This document shows positions 6,561 through 14,232 of a stretch of DNA of 18,914 nt, piece by piece. The notes below the pieces were generated by a model. That model had not been told where the DNA came from and searched no databases. It saw only the letters and a list, made by a program, of their open reading frames with translations. Location of the stretch: positions 1-18,914 of the forward strand of contig CATEWF010000015.1 in assembly GCA_949527715.1 (NCBI GenBank). Direction: 5' to 3'. The position numbers and the translations under genes are program-made. Origin of the DNA: an uncultured Mycoplasmatota bacterium. Lineage in GTDB: Bacteria > Bacillota_I > Bacilli_A > Mycoplasmatales > Mycoplasmoidaceae. How positions within the stretch are numbered: position 1 is the stretch's first letter; every line of letters begins with the position of its first letter.

Positions 6561-6592
6561 TTTGGTAATATCAAAAATAAGTTGTATCTTTG
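6561..6592 (+). promoter_or_regulatory. Bacteroidota-type promoter for the single-gene unit at 6652
   Basis: TTTG at 6561-6564, a 20-nt spacer and TATCTTTG at 6585-6592. The following bases (CAATGTAA) also match the promoter at 5166-5197. The leader to the ATG at 6652 is about 50 nt, longer than for the other promoters here, and is A-rich with a short dyad ATTGTTTAACAAT, which may be a control site. Confidence 0.85.
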
Positions 6593-6651
6593 CAATGTAA
6601 TTGAGAAAAAGAAAATAATATATTGTTTAACAATTTAAATTAAAAATTAAA

Positions 6652-7212
6652 ATGGCAAAATTTAAGGTAAACGACAATGTTGTCGTAAAGGAAACTGGTG
6701 AGAAGGGTGTTGTTAAGTGTCGTGAAGCAGTTATCGACAAGGATGCAAAGCGTACTAATGTAACGTATCTTGTTAAACTCGGAGAAGGATTTGAAAACTA
6801 CAAGGTGTTTACTCGTAACGAACTTACAAAGGTAATCCCTGTTGAAGTACCTACTGCTCGTTATATGACAAAGGTATATGAAGCACCTAATGGATATAAG
6901 GTAACACTCGTGTCTATTGTCGATGTTGACCGTCATTATGAGTTTGATTACTCAGACGATATGGATGAAGTAGTTGAGCGTGAAGTTAAGACTAAGCACT
7001 TTAATCTTGGTGTTTCATTCTACAATCCTAGTGACGAGTTTGATGAGAATGTAGGCTATAAGATTGCTCGTCATCGTGCTGTTAATAGTCCGTTCTGTAG
7101 CCTTTCTGCACGTTTCCTTGGTGAGTTTAGTGAAGCCACCGTTGAGGCTCTTATGGATGTAAAGGCTAAGTATATTATTGAGCATATTGACCGTTTTGTT
7201 CATAATGCATAA
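6652..7212 (+). CDS. Probably highly expressed protein with N-terminal KOW/SH3-like fold, unknown function
   Basis: 186 residues. Residues 3-60 (F-K-V-N-D-N-V-V-V, then G-E-K-G-V-V-K, then T-Y-L-V-K-L) resemble a KOW/SH3-like barrel. The remainder has an acidic stretch (D-Y-S-D-D-M-D-E) and a C-terminal helix. Codon use is unlike any neighbour: all ten Arg codons are CGT and nearly all Lys codons are AAG (15 of 17), whereas flanking genes favour AGA and AAA. With its own promoter, a longer leader and a strong hairpin terminator at 7233-7267, it looks like a monocistronic gene selected for high expression. An abundant early nucleic-acid-binding or host-takeover protein would fit; acquisition from a different genome is the alternative. 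No enzyme motif was found. Confidence 0.87.
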   Translation: MAKFKVNDNVVVKETGEKGVVKCREAVIDKDAKRTNVTYLVKLGEGFENYKVFTRNELTKVIPVEVPTARYMTKVYEAPNGYKVTLVSIVDVDRHYEFDYSDDMDEVVEREVKTKHFNLGVSFYNPSDEFDENVGYKIARHRAVNSPFCSLSARFLGEFSEATVEALMDVKAKYIIEHIDRFVHNA

Positions 7213-7232
7213 TATTATATGTTAGAATTAGT

Positions 7233-7267
7233 AATTCCACTGGCATAGTAATGTCGGTGGAATTTTT
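7233..7267 (+). terminator. Intrinsic terminator after the 6652 gene
   Basis: A 14-bp stem pairs 7233-7246 (AATTCCACTGGCAT) with 7251-7264, containing two G-U pairs and a 4-nt loop (AGTA). The T-run TTTTT at 7263-7267 follows. It is the only strong G-C-containing terminator hairpin in the window and it separates the 6652 gene from the next promoter. Confidence 0.85.
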
Positions 7268-7286
7268 GTTTATTTAACACTATAAA

Positions 7287-7318
7287 TTTGTTTATTCTAT
7301 TTTTTTGTTGTATATTTG
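7287..7318 (+). promoter_or_regulatory. Bacteroidota-type promoter for the HD-Pnk operon
   Basis: TTTG at 7287-7290, a 20-nt spacer and TATATTTG at 7311-7318. The ATG at 7346 follows after 27 nt. It sits directly behind the terminator at 7233-7267, so it begins a new transcription unit reaching probably 12644. Confidence 0.85.
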
Positions 7319-7345
7319 TCTTAAATTAAAGATATAAAAATACTA

Positions 7346-8128
7346 ATGAGACAATTATTTAGAACAATTTTGGTAATTGGTGATGAACCTGATAAAATTA
7401 TCGAAAAATATAGTGAAGAATATAAAGTTGAACCGCACCTTTTTTTAAAAAGAAGTGAAGCAGAAAAACATAGAGAAAATCATATAAGAGCGTTATCTGA
7501 AATGGCAAATGATGATAGAATTTCAGATAATAAAAAGGATTTGATTAAAGAATATATAGAGTATTTAAGAGAAATGACTGAATTAGATTATTTTCTTGAA
7601 ATAACTAATGAATGTACATATGACGCAAATACATATGATGCCTATACGACTAAAAATCCAAATTCTTTTTATAAAAATGTACGTTCCCCACAGAAAGTTT
7701 TTGAGAAAAGTGGCGAAGAAAGTGGTTTTTGTAATCCATTTAAATTATATGATGATTTTATCTCTTATTCGGCACAAAAGAATGAAATTGATTGGAATTT
7801 AAATCATTTACATAACCAAGAAATATATAAGTCTGCGTGGGAACTTGTAGTGGATAATCGAGAACCAATAAATGAGCAGGAAAAGATTATTAAGGATAAA
7901 ATGAAGAATAGGATAAAGTATTTTGAGAATTTCAAAACAAAAGAAGAATATGTACTTTATTCAACAGCATTTTGGACATATGGTATAGCAAGTGCAGATA
8001 AGTATGAAGAAATTGGAATGAATAACGAAACTGATATTAAATGGGTATGTGATTTTTATGACAAGTATATTAAAAATTTAGATGAAAATACTCGTTTAAC
8101 ATTATATGAAGTTCAAGGTTTAGATTAA
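7346..8128 (+). CDS. Unknown protein, first gene of the HD-Pnk operon
   Basis: 260 residues. It opens with a short beta strand (F-R-T-I-L-V-I-G-D), a helix and V-E-P-H-L-F-L-K. Then follow a long charged helical region (about 35-85), a segment with K-N-P-N-S-F-Y (about 103-109) and S-G-F-C-N-P-F, and an aromatic C-terminal half with repeated Trp and Tyr. I see no nucleotide-binding, nuclease or membrane motif. It is the promoter-proximal gene of the unit carrying HD-Pnk, exonuclease, protease and PP2C-like phosphatase, and lies 21 nt before HD-Pnk. Proteins with this I-L-V-I-G-D opening seem familiar from phage genomes as uncharacterised, but I cannot name a family with confidence. Confidence 0.82.
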   Translation: MRQLFRTILVIGDEPDKIIEKYSEEYKVEPHLFLKRSEAEKHRENHIRALSEMANDDRISDNKKDLIKEYIEYLREMTELDYFLEITNECTYDANTYDAYTTKNPNSFYKNVRSPQKVFEKSGEESGFCNPFKLYDDFISYSAQKNEIDWNLNHLHNQEIYKSAWELVVDNREPINEQEKIIKDKMKNRIKYFENFKTKEEYVLYSTAFWTYGIASADKYEEIGMNNETDIKWVCDFYDKYIKNLDENTRLTLYEVQGLD

Positions 8129-8149
8129 AATAAATAAAAGATAATAAGA

Positions 8150-9340
8150 ATGAGTTTAATAAATAAAATAGTTGATTATCCATCTTGTACTATTATATGG
8201 GATGAGGTATGGAAAATACCAGAGTTTAAGAAACTTCAAACAACTGAACAAAATCCATATTGGCATGGCGAAATATATGTTAGCCGACATATTGAACAAG
8301 TTGTTAATGAAATATATAAACTATGTCCGATTGAAACAAGTGATGTTTTTATGTCTGTTGGAGATGGCTCTGTTAGATGGCAGAAAAGATTTTATTTAAT
8401 GTTGGCTGCTTTATTTCATGATATTGGAAAGGGAGTTACTACAAAGTGGAATGATGAAGAACAAACTTGGAAATCTCTGCATCATGCAAAAGTAGGTGAA
8501 CAAATTACACGAAAACTTTTGTGGGATGAAGATTTTACTCTCAGGGAAATTATATGTTCATTAGTAGGAAATCATATGAAGCCATTATATATTTATGATT
8601 CCGATAACCCAATTCATCGAGTAATAAGATTATCAGAGGAACTTGTTCCTTTTGAATGGTTGTTGACTCTTAAAACTGCCGATTGTCAAGGTTCAATAAT
8701 AAAAGAATATGATGGTTGGCGAGAAAAGTTAGATTATGCAAAAGAAATTGCGGTAAAATATGAATGTCTTAATAAACAATACACATTCCTTAATGATTAT
8801 TGCCGACATAAATATTTTAATGAAAATATTGAATATCCAGTTATTGATATTGTTGATAAAGATTTTAATGATGATTTTTGCGTTTATTTTATGATTGGTA
8901 TTCCTGGTAGTGGAAAAACAACTTATAGAAATACTAATTTATCTAATTTACCTGTTGTATGTCGTGATGAAATCAGAACTGAGATAGGAATTAAGGGTGA
9001 AAAACCAAAGGGTACTAAGAAACAAGAAGATGAAGTAACTAATATTCAAAATGAACGTATACTTAAATATGCAAGACAAAAACAGTCATTTATTATAGAT
9101 GCAACAAATTTAAAACTGATGTATCGTGATAAGTTTAGACAAATGTTATATCCATATAAGCCTAAGATTGTTTATGTCTATATTGAAGCACCAACATATA
9201 ATGAAACATTAACAAGACGTAAGGGTCAAATACCTAAAGATGTTATTAATAAGATGAGGGAAAGTTTTGAGTTTCCTAAGTTATATGAGTGTGATGAGTT
9301 AATAATAGAAAAACAATGTAATAATATTTCAATAGATTAA
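8150..9340 (+). CDS. HD-Pnk: HD phosphohydrolase fused to polynucleotide 5'-kinase (RNA/DNA end healing)
   Basis: 396 residues. The N-terminal HD domain (about 40-215) has H47, H90-D91 in L-F-H-D-I-G-K, H111-H112, H142 and D178 as metal ligands. The C-terminal kinase (about 240-390) has the P-loop G-I-P-G-S-G-K-T (250-257), the general-base motif C-R-D-E-I-R (D273, like N-R-D-D-Y-R in T4 Pnkp), D-A-T-N-L (317-321), and the lid T-R-R-K-G-Q-I-P-K-D-V-I (355-366). This order matches the characterised HD-Pnk of Runella slithyformis, also a Bacteroidota enzyme, in which HD removes 2',3'-cyclic or 3'-phosphate and the kinase adds a 5'-phosphate. It therefore makes ends ready for the ligases at 4469 and 15107. 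It lies 4 nt before a 3'-5' exonuclease. Assignment is strong; the in vivo substrate, perhaps tRNA cut by host nucleases, is inferred. Confidence 0.92.
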   Translation: MSLINKIVDYPSCTIIWDEVWKIPEFKKLQTTEQNPYWHGEIYVSRHIEQVVNEIYKLCPIETSDVFMSVGDGSVRWQKRFYLMLAALFHDIGKGVTTKWNDEEQTWKSLHHAKVGEQITRKLLWDEDFTLREIICSLVGNHMKPLYIYDSDNPIHRVIRLSEELVPFEWLLTLKTADCQGSIIKEYDGWREKLDYAKEIAVKYECLNKQYTFLNDYCRHKYFNENIEYPVIDIVDKDFNDDFCVYFMIGIPGSGKTTYRNTNLSNLPVVCRDEIRTEIGIKGEKPKGTKKQEDEVTNIQNERILKYARQKQSFIIDATNLKLMYRDKFRQMLYPYKPKIVYVYIEAPTYNETLTRRKGQIPKDVINKMRESFEFPKLYECDELIIEKQCNNISID

Positions 9341-9344
9341 AGAT

Positions 9345-9950
9345 ATGACATTTTTTGATTGGGTAGCACATGAAGCACGTATAGAACATGTTAAAAAATA
9401 TGGTCATATAATGATAGATTTGGAAACATTATCTACAAAAACAAATGCTTCAATAATAGAAATTGCAGCCGTTGAATTTAATAAAGAGACTGGTGAAATT
9501 GGTGATACGTTTGATGTGCTAATTTCACCAGATGATTGGGTAAAAAATAATAGAGATATAAATGGTAATACATTATTATGGTGGATGCAACAAGATAAAA
9601 CGTTGTTGTCAAAATTTAACAATAATTCCGTATCGTTTTTATCATCTGCCTTAAATAAATTTACTGATTTTTATAATCATCATACTTTGTGTGGAGAGAA
9701 TGAAAAAGAAACAATTGTATGGGGAAATGGTTCTACAATGGATATAACAATTCTTCAATCTGCATATGAATATTTTAATAAACCTATTCCTTGGAAATAT
9801 TGGGCTGTTAATGATGTAAGAACTATTGTTGAATTAAATCCAGAAATTAAGAAGAACACTATATTTAGTGGTGATAAACATAACCCTATTGATGATTGTA
9901 AACATCAAATAAAATATTTAGTGGAAACATTAAAATCAATAAAAAAATAA
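9345..9950 (+). CDS. DEDD-type 3'-5' exonuclease (Rv2179c-like)
   Basis: 201 residues with an RNase H-like exonuclease fold. Catalytic Exo I is I-M-I-D-L-E-T (D25, E27). Exo II is near W-G-N-G-S-T-M-D (D133). Exo III is H-N-P-I-D-D (H179, D184), giving a DEDDh set. W-A-V-N-D-V-R-T-I-V-E-L (153-164) is typical of the Rv2179c-like and T4 DexA-like group, which degrade single-stranded RNA or DNA from the 3' end. It starts 4 nt after HD-Pnk, so it is co-expressed with end-healing activity, and could trim RNA 3' ends or degrade host nucleic acid. The family is well supported; RNA versus DNA preference cannot be told from sequence. Confidence 0.9.
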   Translation: MTFFDWVAHEARIEHVKKYGHIMIDLETLSTKTNASIIEIAAVEFNKETGEIGDTFDVLISPDDWVKNNRDINGNTLLWWMQQDKTLLSKFNNNSVSFLSSALNKFTDFYNHHTLCGENEKETIVWGNGSTMDITILQSAYEYFNKPIPWKYWAVNDVRTIVELNPEIKKNTIFSGDKHNPIDDCKHQIKYLVETLKSIKK

Positions 9951-9957
9951 TAGTTAA

Positions 9958-10893
9958 ATGTATAATAAGAAAAAAAGATACATTATAAATGAAAAGTTAA
10001 GTATTTCTGATATCGTTAATACTTATACTGATAAAATTTCAGAGAAAATCATTGATTTATCTGTTGAACAATTTAATAAAAAACAATTAAAGTACTCTCC
10101 AATAACTAATGCTCCGTATGTTGAAGGAAGTTTTGTTATTGATACTTTTGATTTTGGTAATGATAAAATGCCATCTTCATTAAAAGTTGAATATATTATG
10201 TATGATATTAATAGTGCAATTGCATATAATAATATCATAAAAACAGAAGATAAAGGAATAGTTAATTCAGAATCTGATTTTAAACAATGTTATGTTAAAA
10301 TAGTTTCTGGATATATTGGTGATACTTTGTTACCCGATTTTTATACTACTATTGCACATGAGGTAACACACATATATCAATATGCTCAAGGTTTACAGAA
10401 GAAAATTGATTTATATGATGCTGTTATTAAATTATATAACAGTAATGTTAATGATGAAAATACAATTGGTTATGTCTTATATTATACATTTAAACATGAA
10501 CAAGATGCAATGACACATCAATTTTATGAATTTTTAAATAGTAAAGACTATAATAACACTGAGTTTGAAAAAGCATTAGAAAGTTATACGGAATTTAAAA
10601 ATTTTACTAATTCGATTAACAATGTAAAAAAGATTGATAAAAACAATTTAAAAAACATATTGAATGGTATTGGTCTTAGCATTGGAGATTATAATCAAAG
10701 AATACATTATGCTTATAAACGTTTTATTCAAAAAATGAAAAATGCTTTTGACAGAAATATGTATGAACTTGCCGAACACAGTAAAAAATTTATAATTGGC
10801 TATAATATGTCAAAACAAATGATTTTAGAAGAATGTGAGAAAAAAATTGGTTATAAGTTAACAGAAAAAATAGAAAAAATATATGAATTTTAA
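9958..10893 (+). CDS. Putative zinc metalloprotease (HExxH)
   Basis: 311 residues. The motif A-H-E-V-T-H (H134, E135, H138) lies in a helix after an amphipathic strand, as in gluzincin-type peptidases. A second helix, F-K-H-E-Q-D-A-M-T-H-Q-F-Y (178-190), is well placed to supply the third zinc ligand (probably E181). There is no signal peptide or membrane segment, so it would act in the cytoplasm. The C-terminal third is a Lys/Asn-rich helical region. It lies 7 nt after the exonuclease and overlaps the PP2C-like gene by 11 nt. The substrate could be a host protein or a phage structural protein. The motif alone can mislead, but the second helix and its context make a protease likely. Confidence 0.75.
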   Translation: MYNKKKRYIINEKLSISDIVNTYTDKISEKIIDLSVEQFNKKQLKYSPITNAPYVEGSFVIDTFDFGNDKMPSSLKVEYIMYDINSAIAYNNIIKTEDKGIVNSESDFKQCYVKIVSGYIGDTLLPDFYTTIAHEVTHIYQYAQGLQKKIDLYDAVIKLYNSNVNDENTIGYVLYYTFKHEQDAMTHQFYEFLNSKDYNNTEFEKALESYTEFKNFTNSINNVKKIDKNNLKNILNGIGLSIGDYNQRIHYAYKRFIQKMKNAFDRNMYELAEHSKKFIIGYNMSKQMILEECEKKIGYKLTEKIEKIYEF

Positions 10894-11671
10894 TATAGAT
10901 ACATTAATTAAAATGGGTAAGGCACATTCATTACATTGTGAAGATGATTATATTGTTGTTGAAAATGATAATTTTCTTGTTGCCGCAGTATTTGATGGAT
11001 GTTCTTCTGGGGTTGATTCTCATTATGCTTCAACTAAGCATAAATATCTTATGAAAGAGGTTGCCGAAAATTTTAATTGGCTATGGGATTATAAGAAAAA
11101 ACATACAATTAAAGATAATGTGTTTTATTTTGTGTTTTCAGTTTACAATGAATTAAAGGGTGAAAAATATGAAGTGAATAAAGAAATGTTATCAACTATT
11201 GTATTATTGTTTATAAACAAACACACTAATGAATATGGTATAGTATTTTGTGGTGATGGATGTTGTTCTATTAATGGAGAAAACATTTCTGTACACGATG
11301 AACATGGTAATGCTGTATGGTATCTTTCTACTGTAACTGATAAACAATTTGAAGAATACTTTGAAAATTATTGTCATTATTATGAAGGTGTTATAGATAA
11401 TAATATGGAAATTGCAATTTCATCAGATGGTATTGAAAGTTTTATGACGAAATATGGCAGTTATAATAAGGAATACCCGCAAGATATTTTCTTTAATACT
11501 AAAAATTCGTTGCCAGAAAAATATCATAATTGGAAACTTGAACGTTTATATAACGTTTTAACCAAAGGTAAGTTACCAAATATGGAAAATGACGAAGGCT
11601 TAAGTAACATAGATGATTTAACAATTATTAAAGTTAAAATTGATAAGGATAAGACAGATGAAGTTGCTTGA
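10883..11671 (+). CDS. PP2C-like protein phosphatase
   Basis: 262 residues with the metal-dependent Ser/Thr phosphatase pattern. H-C-E-D-D (18-22) is the first metal-binding acidic patch. V-F-D-G-C-S-S-G (36-43) corresponds to the D-G-x-G-G motif, with D38 the key metal ligand. F-C-G-D-G (122-126), I-S-S-D-G-I-E-S-F (179-187, D182) and I-D-D-L-T (243-247, D245) are the later motifs. It would remove phosphate from Ser or Thr in the cytoplasm. Phages often encode kinases, whereas a stand-alone PP2C is less common. It overlaps both neighbours (11 nt upstream, 14 nt downstream), so expression is tightly coupled. No partner kinase is visible in this window. The family is well supported; the target is unknown. 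Confidence 0.85.
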   Translation: MNFNIDTLIKMGKAHSLHCEDDYIVVENDNFLVAAVFDGCSSGVDSHYASTKHKYLMKEVAENFNWLWDYKKKHTIKDNVFYFVFSVYNELKGEKYEVNKEMLSTIVLLFINKHTNEYGIVFCGDGCCSINGENISVHDEHGNAVWYLSTVTDKQFEEYFENYCHYYEGVIDNNMEIAISSDGIESFMTKYGSYNKEYPQDIFFNTKNSLPEKYHNWKLERLYNVLTKGKLPNMENDEGLSNIDDLTIIKVKIDKDKTDEVA

Positions 11672-12644
11672 TTTTGTAAAAAAGAATGAACACCTTTTAA
11701 ATAAAGATAATGTATTTGTCATACTTGATGATAAAAACAAAACGATAATGCATTATGCCATTTATAGAAAGGATGACTTAGAGAAAGCGGTTTATTTATA
11801 TTTTAATATTTTTACAAGTATAAAATTAACAAAGGTACAAGATGACGAGATAGCACCTTTTTATAAAAAATTGGAGATTGATGAAAATAATGTAATTAAT
11901 ATTAGTCGTAAAGAATTTGTCCAAGTACATAAAAAATCAATAAAAGAAGGGCTTAAAAATGATAATTCTGAGAATTTTAAACATTTAATTTCTTTTATGA
12001 ATAAAAATGCAGGCTCTTTATGTCGAAATATTGGAAAAAATTCAATGTTTATTGGAATAACATCAACAGACGAAGATTTTTATTATCTATTCGTGAATAA
12101 TGATAATGGTAAGATTAAATTTAATTTTAGTTCTTGTTGTGGCTCAATTGATATTATTGATAAAAAAGATTATTTGAAAGAAGATTATGATTTAATCAAA
12201 TTTGTAAAATCTAACAAATATGAAATCCTTAGACAAATTGATTTATTTGAATCTGAAGTGATGATTAACGGTGTTAATTTTGGTGATAAATTCTCCTATA
12301 AAAAATATAAAGATACTTCGTTATCAACAATACTTAATCTTTATCGTCATCATATGAATAAAGATACAAAATGTATTGATATATTAGAGGATATATTAAA
12401 TAATTTAGATGATGATAGGCTTAACAGTATCGTTATTTCTTTATTAAATAAAGTTATTCAAGAATACTATCATTATTATAATCCATTACCAACTGAACTA
12501 AAAAAATATTATTATGAATCATTTTATAATAAAGTTAAGTCTAAAATAGATTATGGTTGTAAAAAGATTCATAATGATAAAGTTAGAAGTTATGTGCGAA
12601 ATGTATGTAAGACATTAAATAAAGAATTTATAAAGAAAAATTAG
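11658..12644 (+). CDS. Unknown protein following the PP2C-like phosphatase
   Basis: 328 residues from the ATG at 11658. An in-frame TTG at 11640 would add six residues but lies deeper in the preceding gene and is less likely. The ATG start gives a 14-nt overlap with the phosphatase. The protein has F-V-I-L-D-D-K-N-K-T-I (about 21-31), a region with F-Y-Y-L-F-V-N-N-D-N-G-K-I followed by S-S-C-C-G-S (about 145-165), and a C-terminal helical half rich in Tyr, Lys and Asn. No recognised catalytic motif is seen. The overlap with the phosphatase suggests a functional pair, perhaps substrate or regulator, but this is inference. It ends with TAG, the only TAG stop in the window, and a TAA follows three codons later. 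Confidence 0.8.
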   Translation: MKLLDFVKKNEHLLNKDNVFVILDDKNKTIMHYAIYRKDDLEKAVYLYFNIFTSIKLTKVQDDEIAPFYKKLEIDENNVINISRKEFVQVHKKSIKEGLKNDNSENFKHLISFMNKNAGSLCRNIGKNSMFIGITSTDEDFYYLFVNNDNGKIKFNFSSCCGSIDIIDKKDYLKEDYDLIKFVKSNKYEILRQIDLFESEVMINGVNFGDKFSYKKYKDTSLSTILNLYRHHMNKDTKCIDILEDILNNLDDDRLNSIVISLLNKVIQEYYHYYNPLPTELKKYYYESFYNKVKSKIDYGCKKIHNDKVRSYVRNVCKTLNKEFIKKN

Positions 12645-12662
12645 ATAAATTAACATTAAAAA

Positions 12663-12694
12663 TTTGGTTATAATAGAATAATACCATATATTTG
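12663..12694 (+). promoter_or_regulatory. Bacteroidota-type promoter for the phosphoesterase/ligase operon
   Basis: TTTG at 12663-12666, a 20-nt spacer and TATATTTG at 12687-12694. The first ATG is at 12736. It probably drives all genes to 16681. The bases around the -33 box (ATTTGGTTA) match those at 5165-5173. Confidence 0.85.
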
Positions 12695-12735
12695 TGTTAT
12701 AAAAATAAGTTTAACTAATAAAAATTTGAAAAGTT

Positions 12736-12972
12736 ATGAGTGAAGATAAAGTATTTATGGAATTAACTGGTAATGCAGATGATTTATTACTAGTAAATCG
12801 TGACAACACAATGAAATGCACAAGATTAATCAGATTAGACCCAACATCAACCGAAATTAATGAAGAAGTTGTTGATTTGTGCATTACTTCTACTAATATG
12901 GGTGGTCAATTTCCAATTTTTGATAAGTTGCTTGGAAGAAAAATAAAGATATCAGTTACTTTTGAAGATTAA
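12736..12972 (+). CDS. Small protein of unknown function
   Basis: 78 residues. The C-terminal half has V-V-D-L-C-I-T-S-T-N-M-G-G-Q-F-P-I-F then K-L-L-G-R-K-I-K-I-S-V, consistent with a small beta-rich fold. No motif is recognised. It is the first gene after the promoter at 12663-12694, and the next ATG follows its stop after a single nucleotide, so the two are translationally coupled. Confidence 0.78.
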   Translation: MSEDKVFMELTGNADDLLLVNRDNTMKCTRLIRLDPTSTEINEEVVDLCITSTNMGGQFPIFDKLLGRKIKISVTFED

Positions 12973-12973
12973 T

Positions 12974-13351
12974 ATGCATAAAGTACGTATTAATATATAC
13001 TTAGAAAGTAAGGAACAAATAAGTCTTCATACACATATTGATACTGAAGACTTATTTAATAATGGTATACAAGAATTTATTATTGATAAATGTAATAACA
13101 ATAATAGTTTTAGAAATTATATCATAAGTTTTAGTGAAGCCGTTACTGGAAGAAGATATAAGCCGATTAATGCGATTTTTCAGTTTTATATAGAAGACGA
13201 AGAAATGCTAATAAAGACTAATATTAAACTCATTGATATGAGTTTTCCAGAAAATCTTCTTAATTATAATGAGGATAATTTTGATAGTGGTGCAATGCAT
13301 AATGATTTCTTTTTTAAAGATACTATTATAAAATTAAAAATAAATGAATAA
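12974..13351 (+). CDS. Unknown protein
   Basis: 125 residues from the ATG at 12974. The in-frame TTG at 12962 lies within the previous gene and is unlikely to be used. The N-terminus alternates hydrophobic and polar residues (V-R-I-N-I-Y-L-E-S), suggesting beta strands. It carries G-R-R-Y-K-P-I-N-A-I-F-Q-F-Y-I-E (about 58-73) and ends in I-I-K-L-K-I-N-E. No enzyme motif is visible. It is 2 nt before the metallophosphoesterase and probably co-expressed with it. Confidence 0.75.
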   Translation: MHKVRINIYLESKEQISLHTHIDTEDLFNNGIQEFIIDKCNNNNSFRNYIISFSEAVTGRRYKPINAIFQFYIEDEEMLIKTNIKLIDMSFPENLLNYNEDNFDSGAMHNDFFFKDTIIKLKINE

Positions 13352-13353
13352 AA

Positions 13354-14232
13354 ATGGATATTTTAAAAATACATACAGATTCAGTATTATGTGTTGGTGA
13401 TTTACACGGAAATTTTAAAGACATTAGTTATTTTATTAAAACTTATAATATACAAAATAGTACCATTATATTTTGTGGTGATTTTGGTATTGGCTTTTAT
13501 AAACCTGATTATTATAAACAAGAATTTAGTAGAATAACAAAAGAATGTAAGAAACGTAATGTATATGTATTAGCCGTAAGGGGAAATCACGATGATGTAC
13601 AAGAATTCAATGGAAATACTTATAAAAAAGGTAAATATATAAAAACATTACGAGATTACACAATAGTTCAATTTTATGGGTTAGATGATATCGAAGAAAA
13701 AGCTGAAGTGTTCAATGCAATTGTCATCGGTGGGGCTATATCTATTGATAGAACATATAGATTAGCCAGAACTGAACGAAGAGCATTAGAATATATGCAT
13801 TATCATTTCTGTCCTTTTGAAGAAGCATATAGAAAATGTCAGCAAGAATATTGGCTTGGTGAAGAACCGTTTTTTGATAAGGATAAACTAGACGAAATTA
13901 AAAGTAGTGGTATAAAAATAGATGCTGTTTGTACGCATACTTGCCCTCATTTCTGTATTCCATACACAAAAGATGGGATACGAGGATGGTTACTAGAAGA
14001 CAGCAAATTAGAGGCTGATATTGACCATGAACGTCAAACGATGAGTAATATCTATCATAGATTGCTTGAAGATGAACATCCTATAAGTAAATGGTGTTAT
14101 GGTCATTATCACTTTCATAATACTGAAAAAATAGATAATGTAACTTTCCACCTTCTTGATATGGATAGAAATGGTAAAATGGATTTTGTCGAGATAAAAA
14201 ATTTTAGTAAAGATGAAAGTACTATTTCTTGA
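13354..14232 (+). CDS. Calcineurin-like metallophosphoesterase
   Basis: 292 residues with the full metallophosphoesterase motif set: G-D-L-H-G (D16, H18), G-D-F-G (D43), R-G-N-H-D (N78, H79), T-H-T-C-P-H (H195) and Y-G-H-Y-H-F-H (H251, H253). These bind two metal ions and hydrolyse phosphomonoesters or phosphodiesters. The family includes protein phosphatases, nucleotide phosphatases and nucleases, and sequence does not separate them here. It overlaps the HAD phosphatase gene by 20 nt, the longest overlap in the window, and an RNA ligase follows in the same operon. A role in RNA-end processing is therefore attractive, for example cyclic-phosphate or 3'-phosphate removal, but this comes only from context. 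Confidence 0.88.
   Translation: MDILKIHTDSVLCVGDLHGNFKDISYFIKTYNIQNSTIIFCGDFGIGFYKPDYYKQEFSRITKECKKRNVYVLAVRGNHDDVQEFNGNTYKKGKYIKTLRDYTIVQFYGLDDIEEKAEVFNAIVIGGAISIDRTYRLARTERRALEYMHYHFCPFEEAYRKCQQEYWLGEEPFFDKDKLDEIKSSGIKIDAVCTHTCPHFCIPYTKDGIRGWLLEDSKLEADIDHERQTMSNIYHRLLEDEHPISKWCYGHYHFHNTEKIDNVTFHLLDMDRNGKMDFVEIKNFSKDESTIS

Noticed and set aside
7608..8399. Two small + strand frames (7608-7802 and 8172-8399) in alternative phase
   Set aside because: Both lie inside the 7346 and HD-Pnk genes, in another frame, and encode Ile/Met/His-rich strings without motifs.
11640..11657. TTG start for the 11658 gene
   Set aside because: ATG at 11658 gives a normal 14-nt overlap with the previous gene, and the six extra residues match nothing.
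12642..12644. Possible TAG recoding, as in some gut phages
   Set aside because: This is the only TAG used as a stop; reading through meets TAA three codons later and gives no domain. No in-frame TAG interrupts any other gene, and TGA also serves as a stop twice.
12962..12973. TTG start for the 12974 gene
   Set aside because: It lies inside the previous gene; ATG at 12974 follows that gene's stop by one nucleotide, which is the usual arrangement here.
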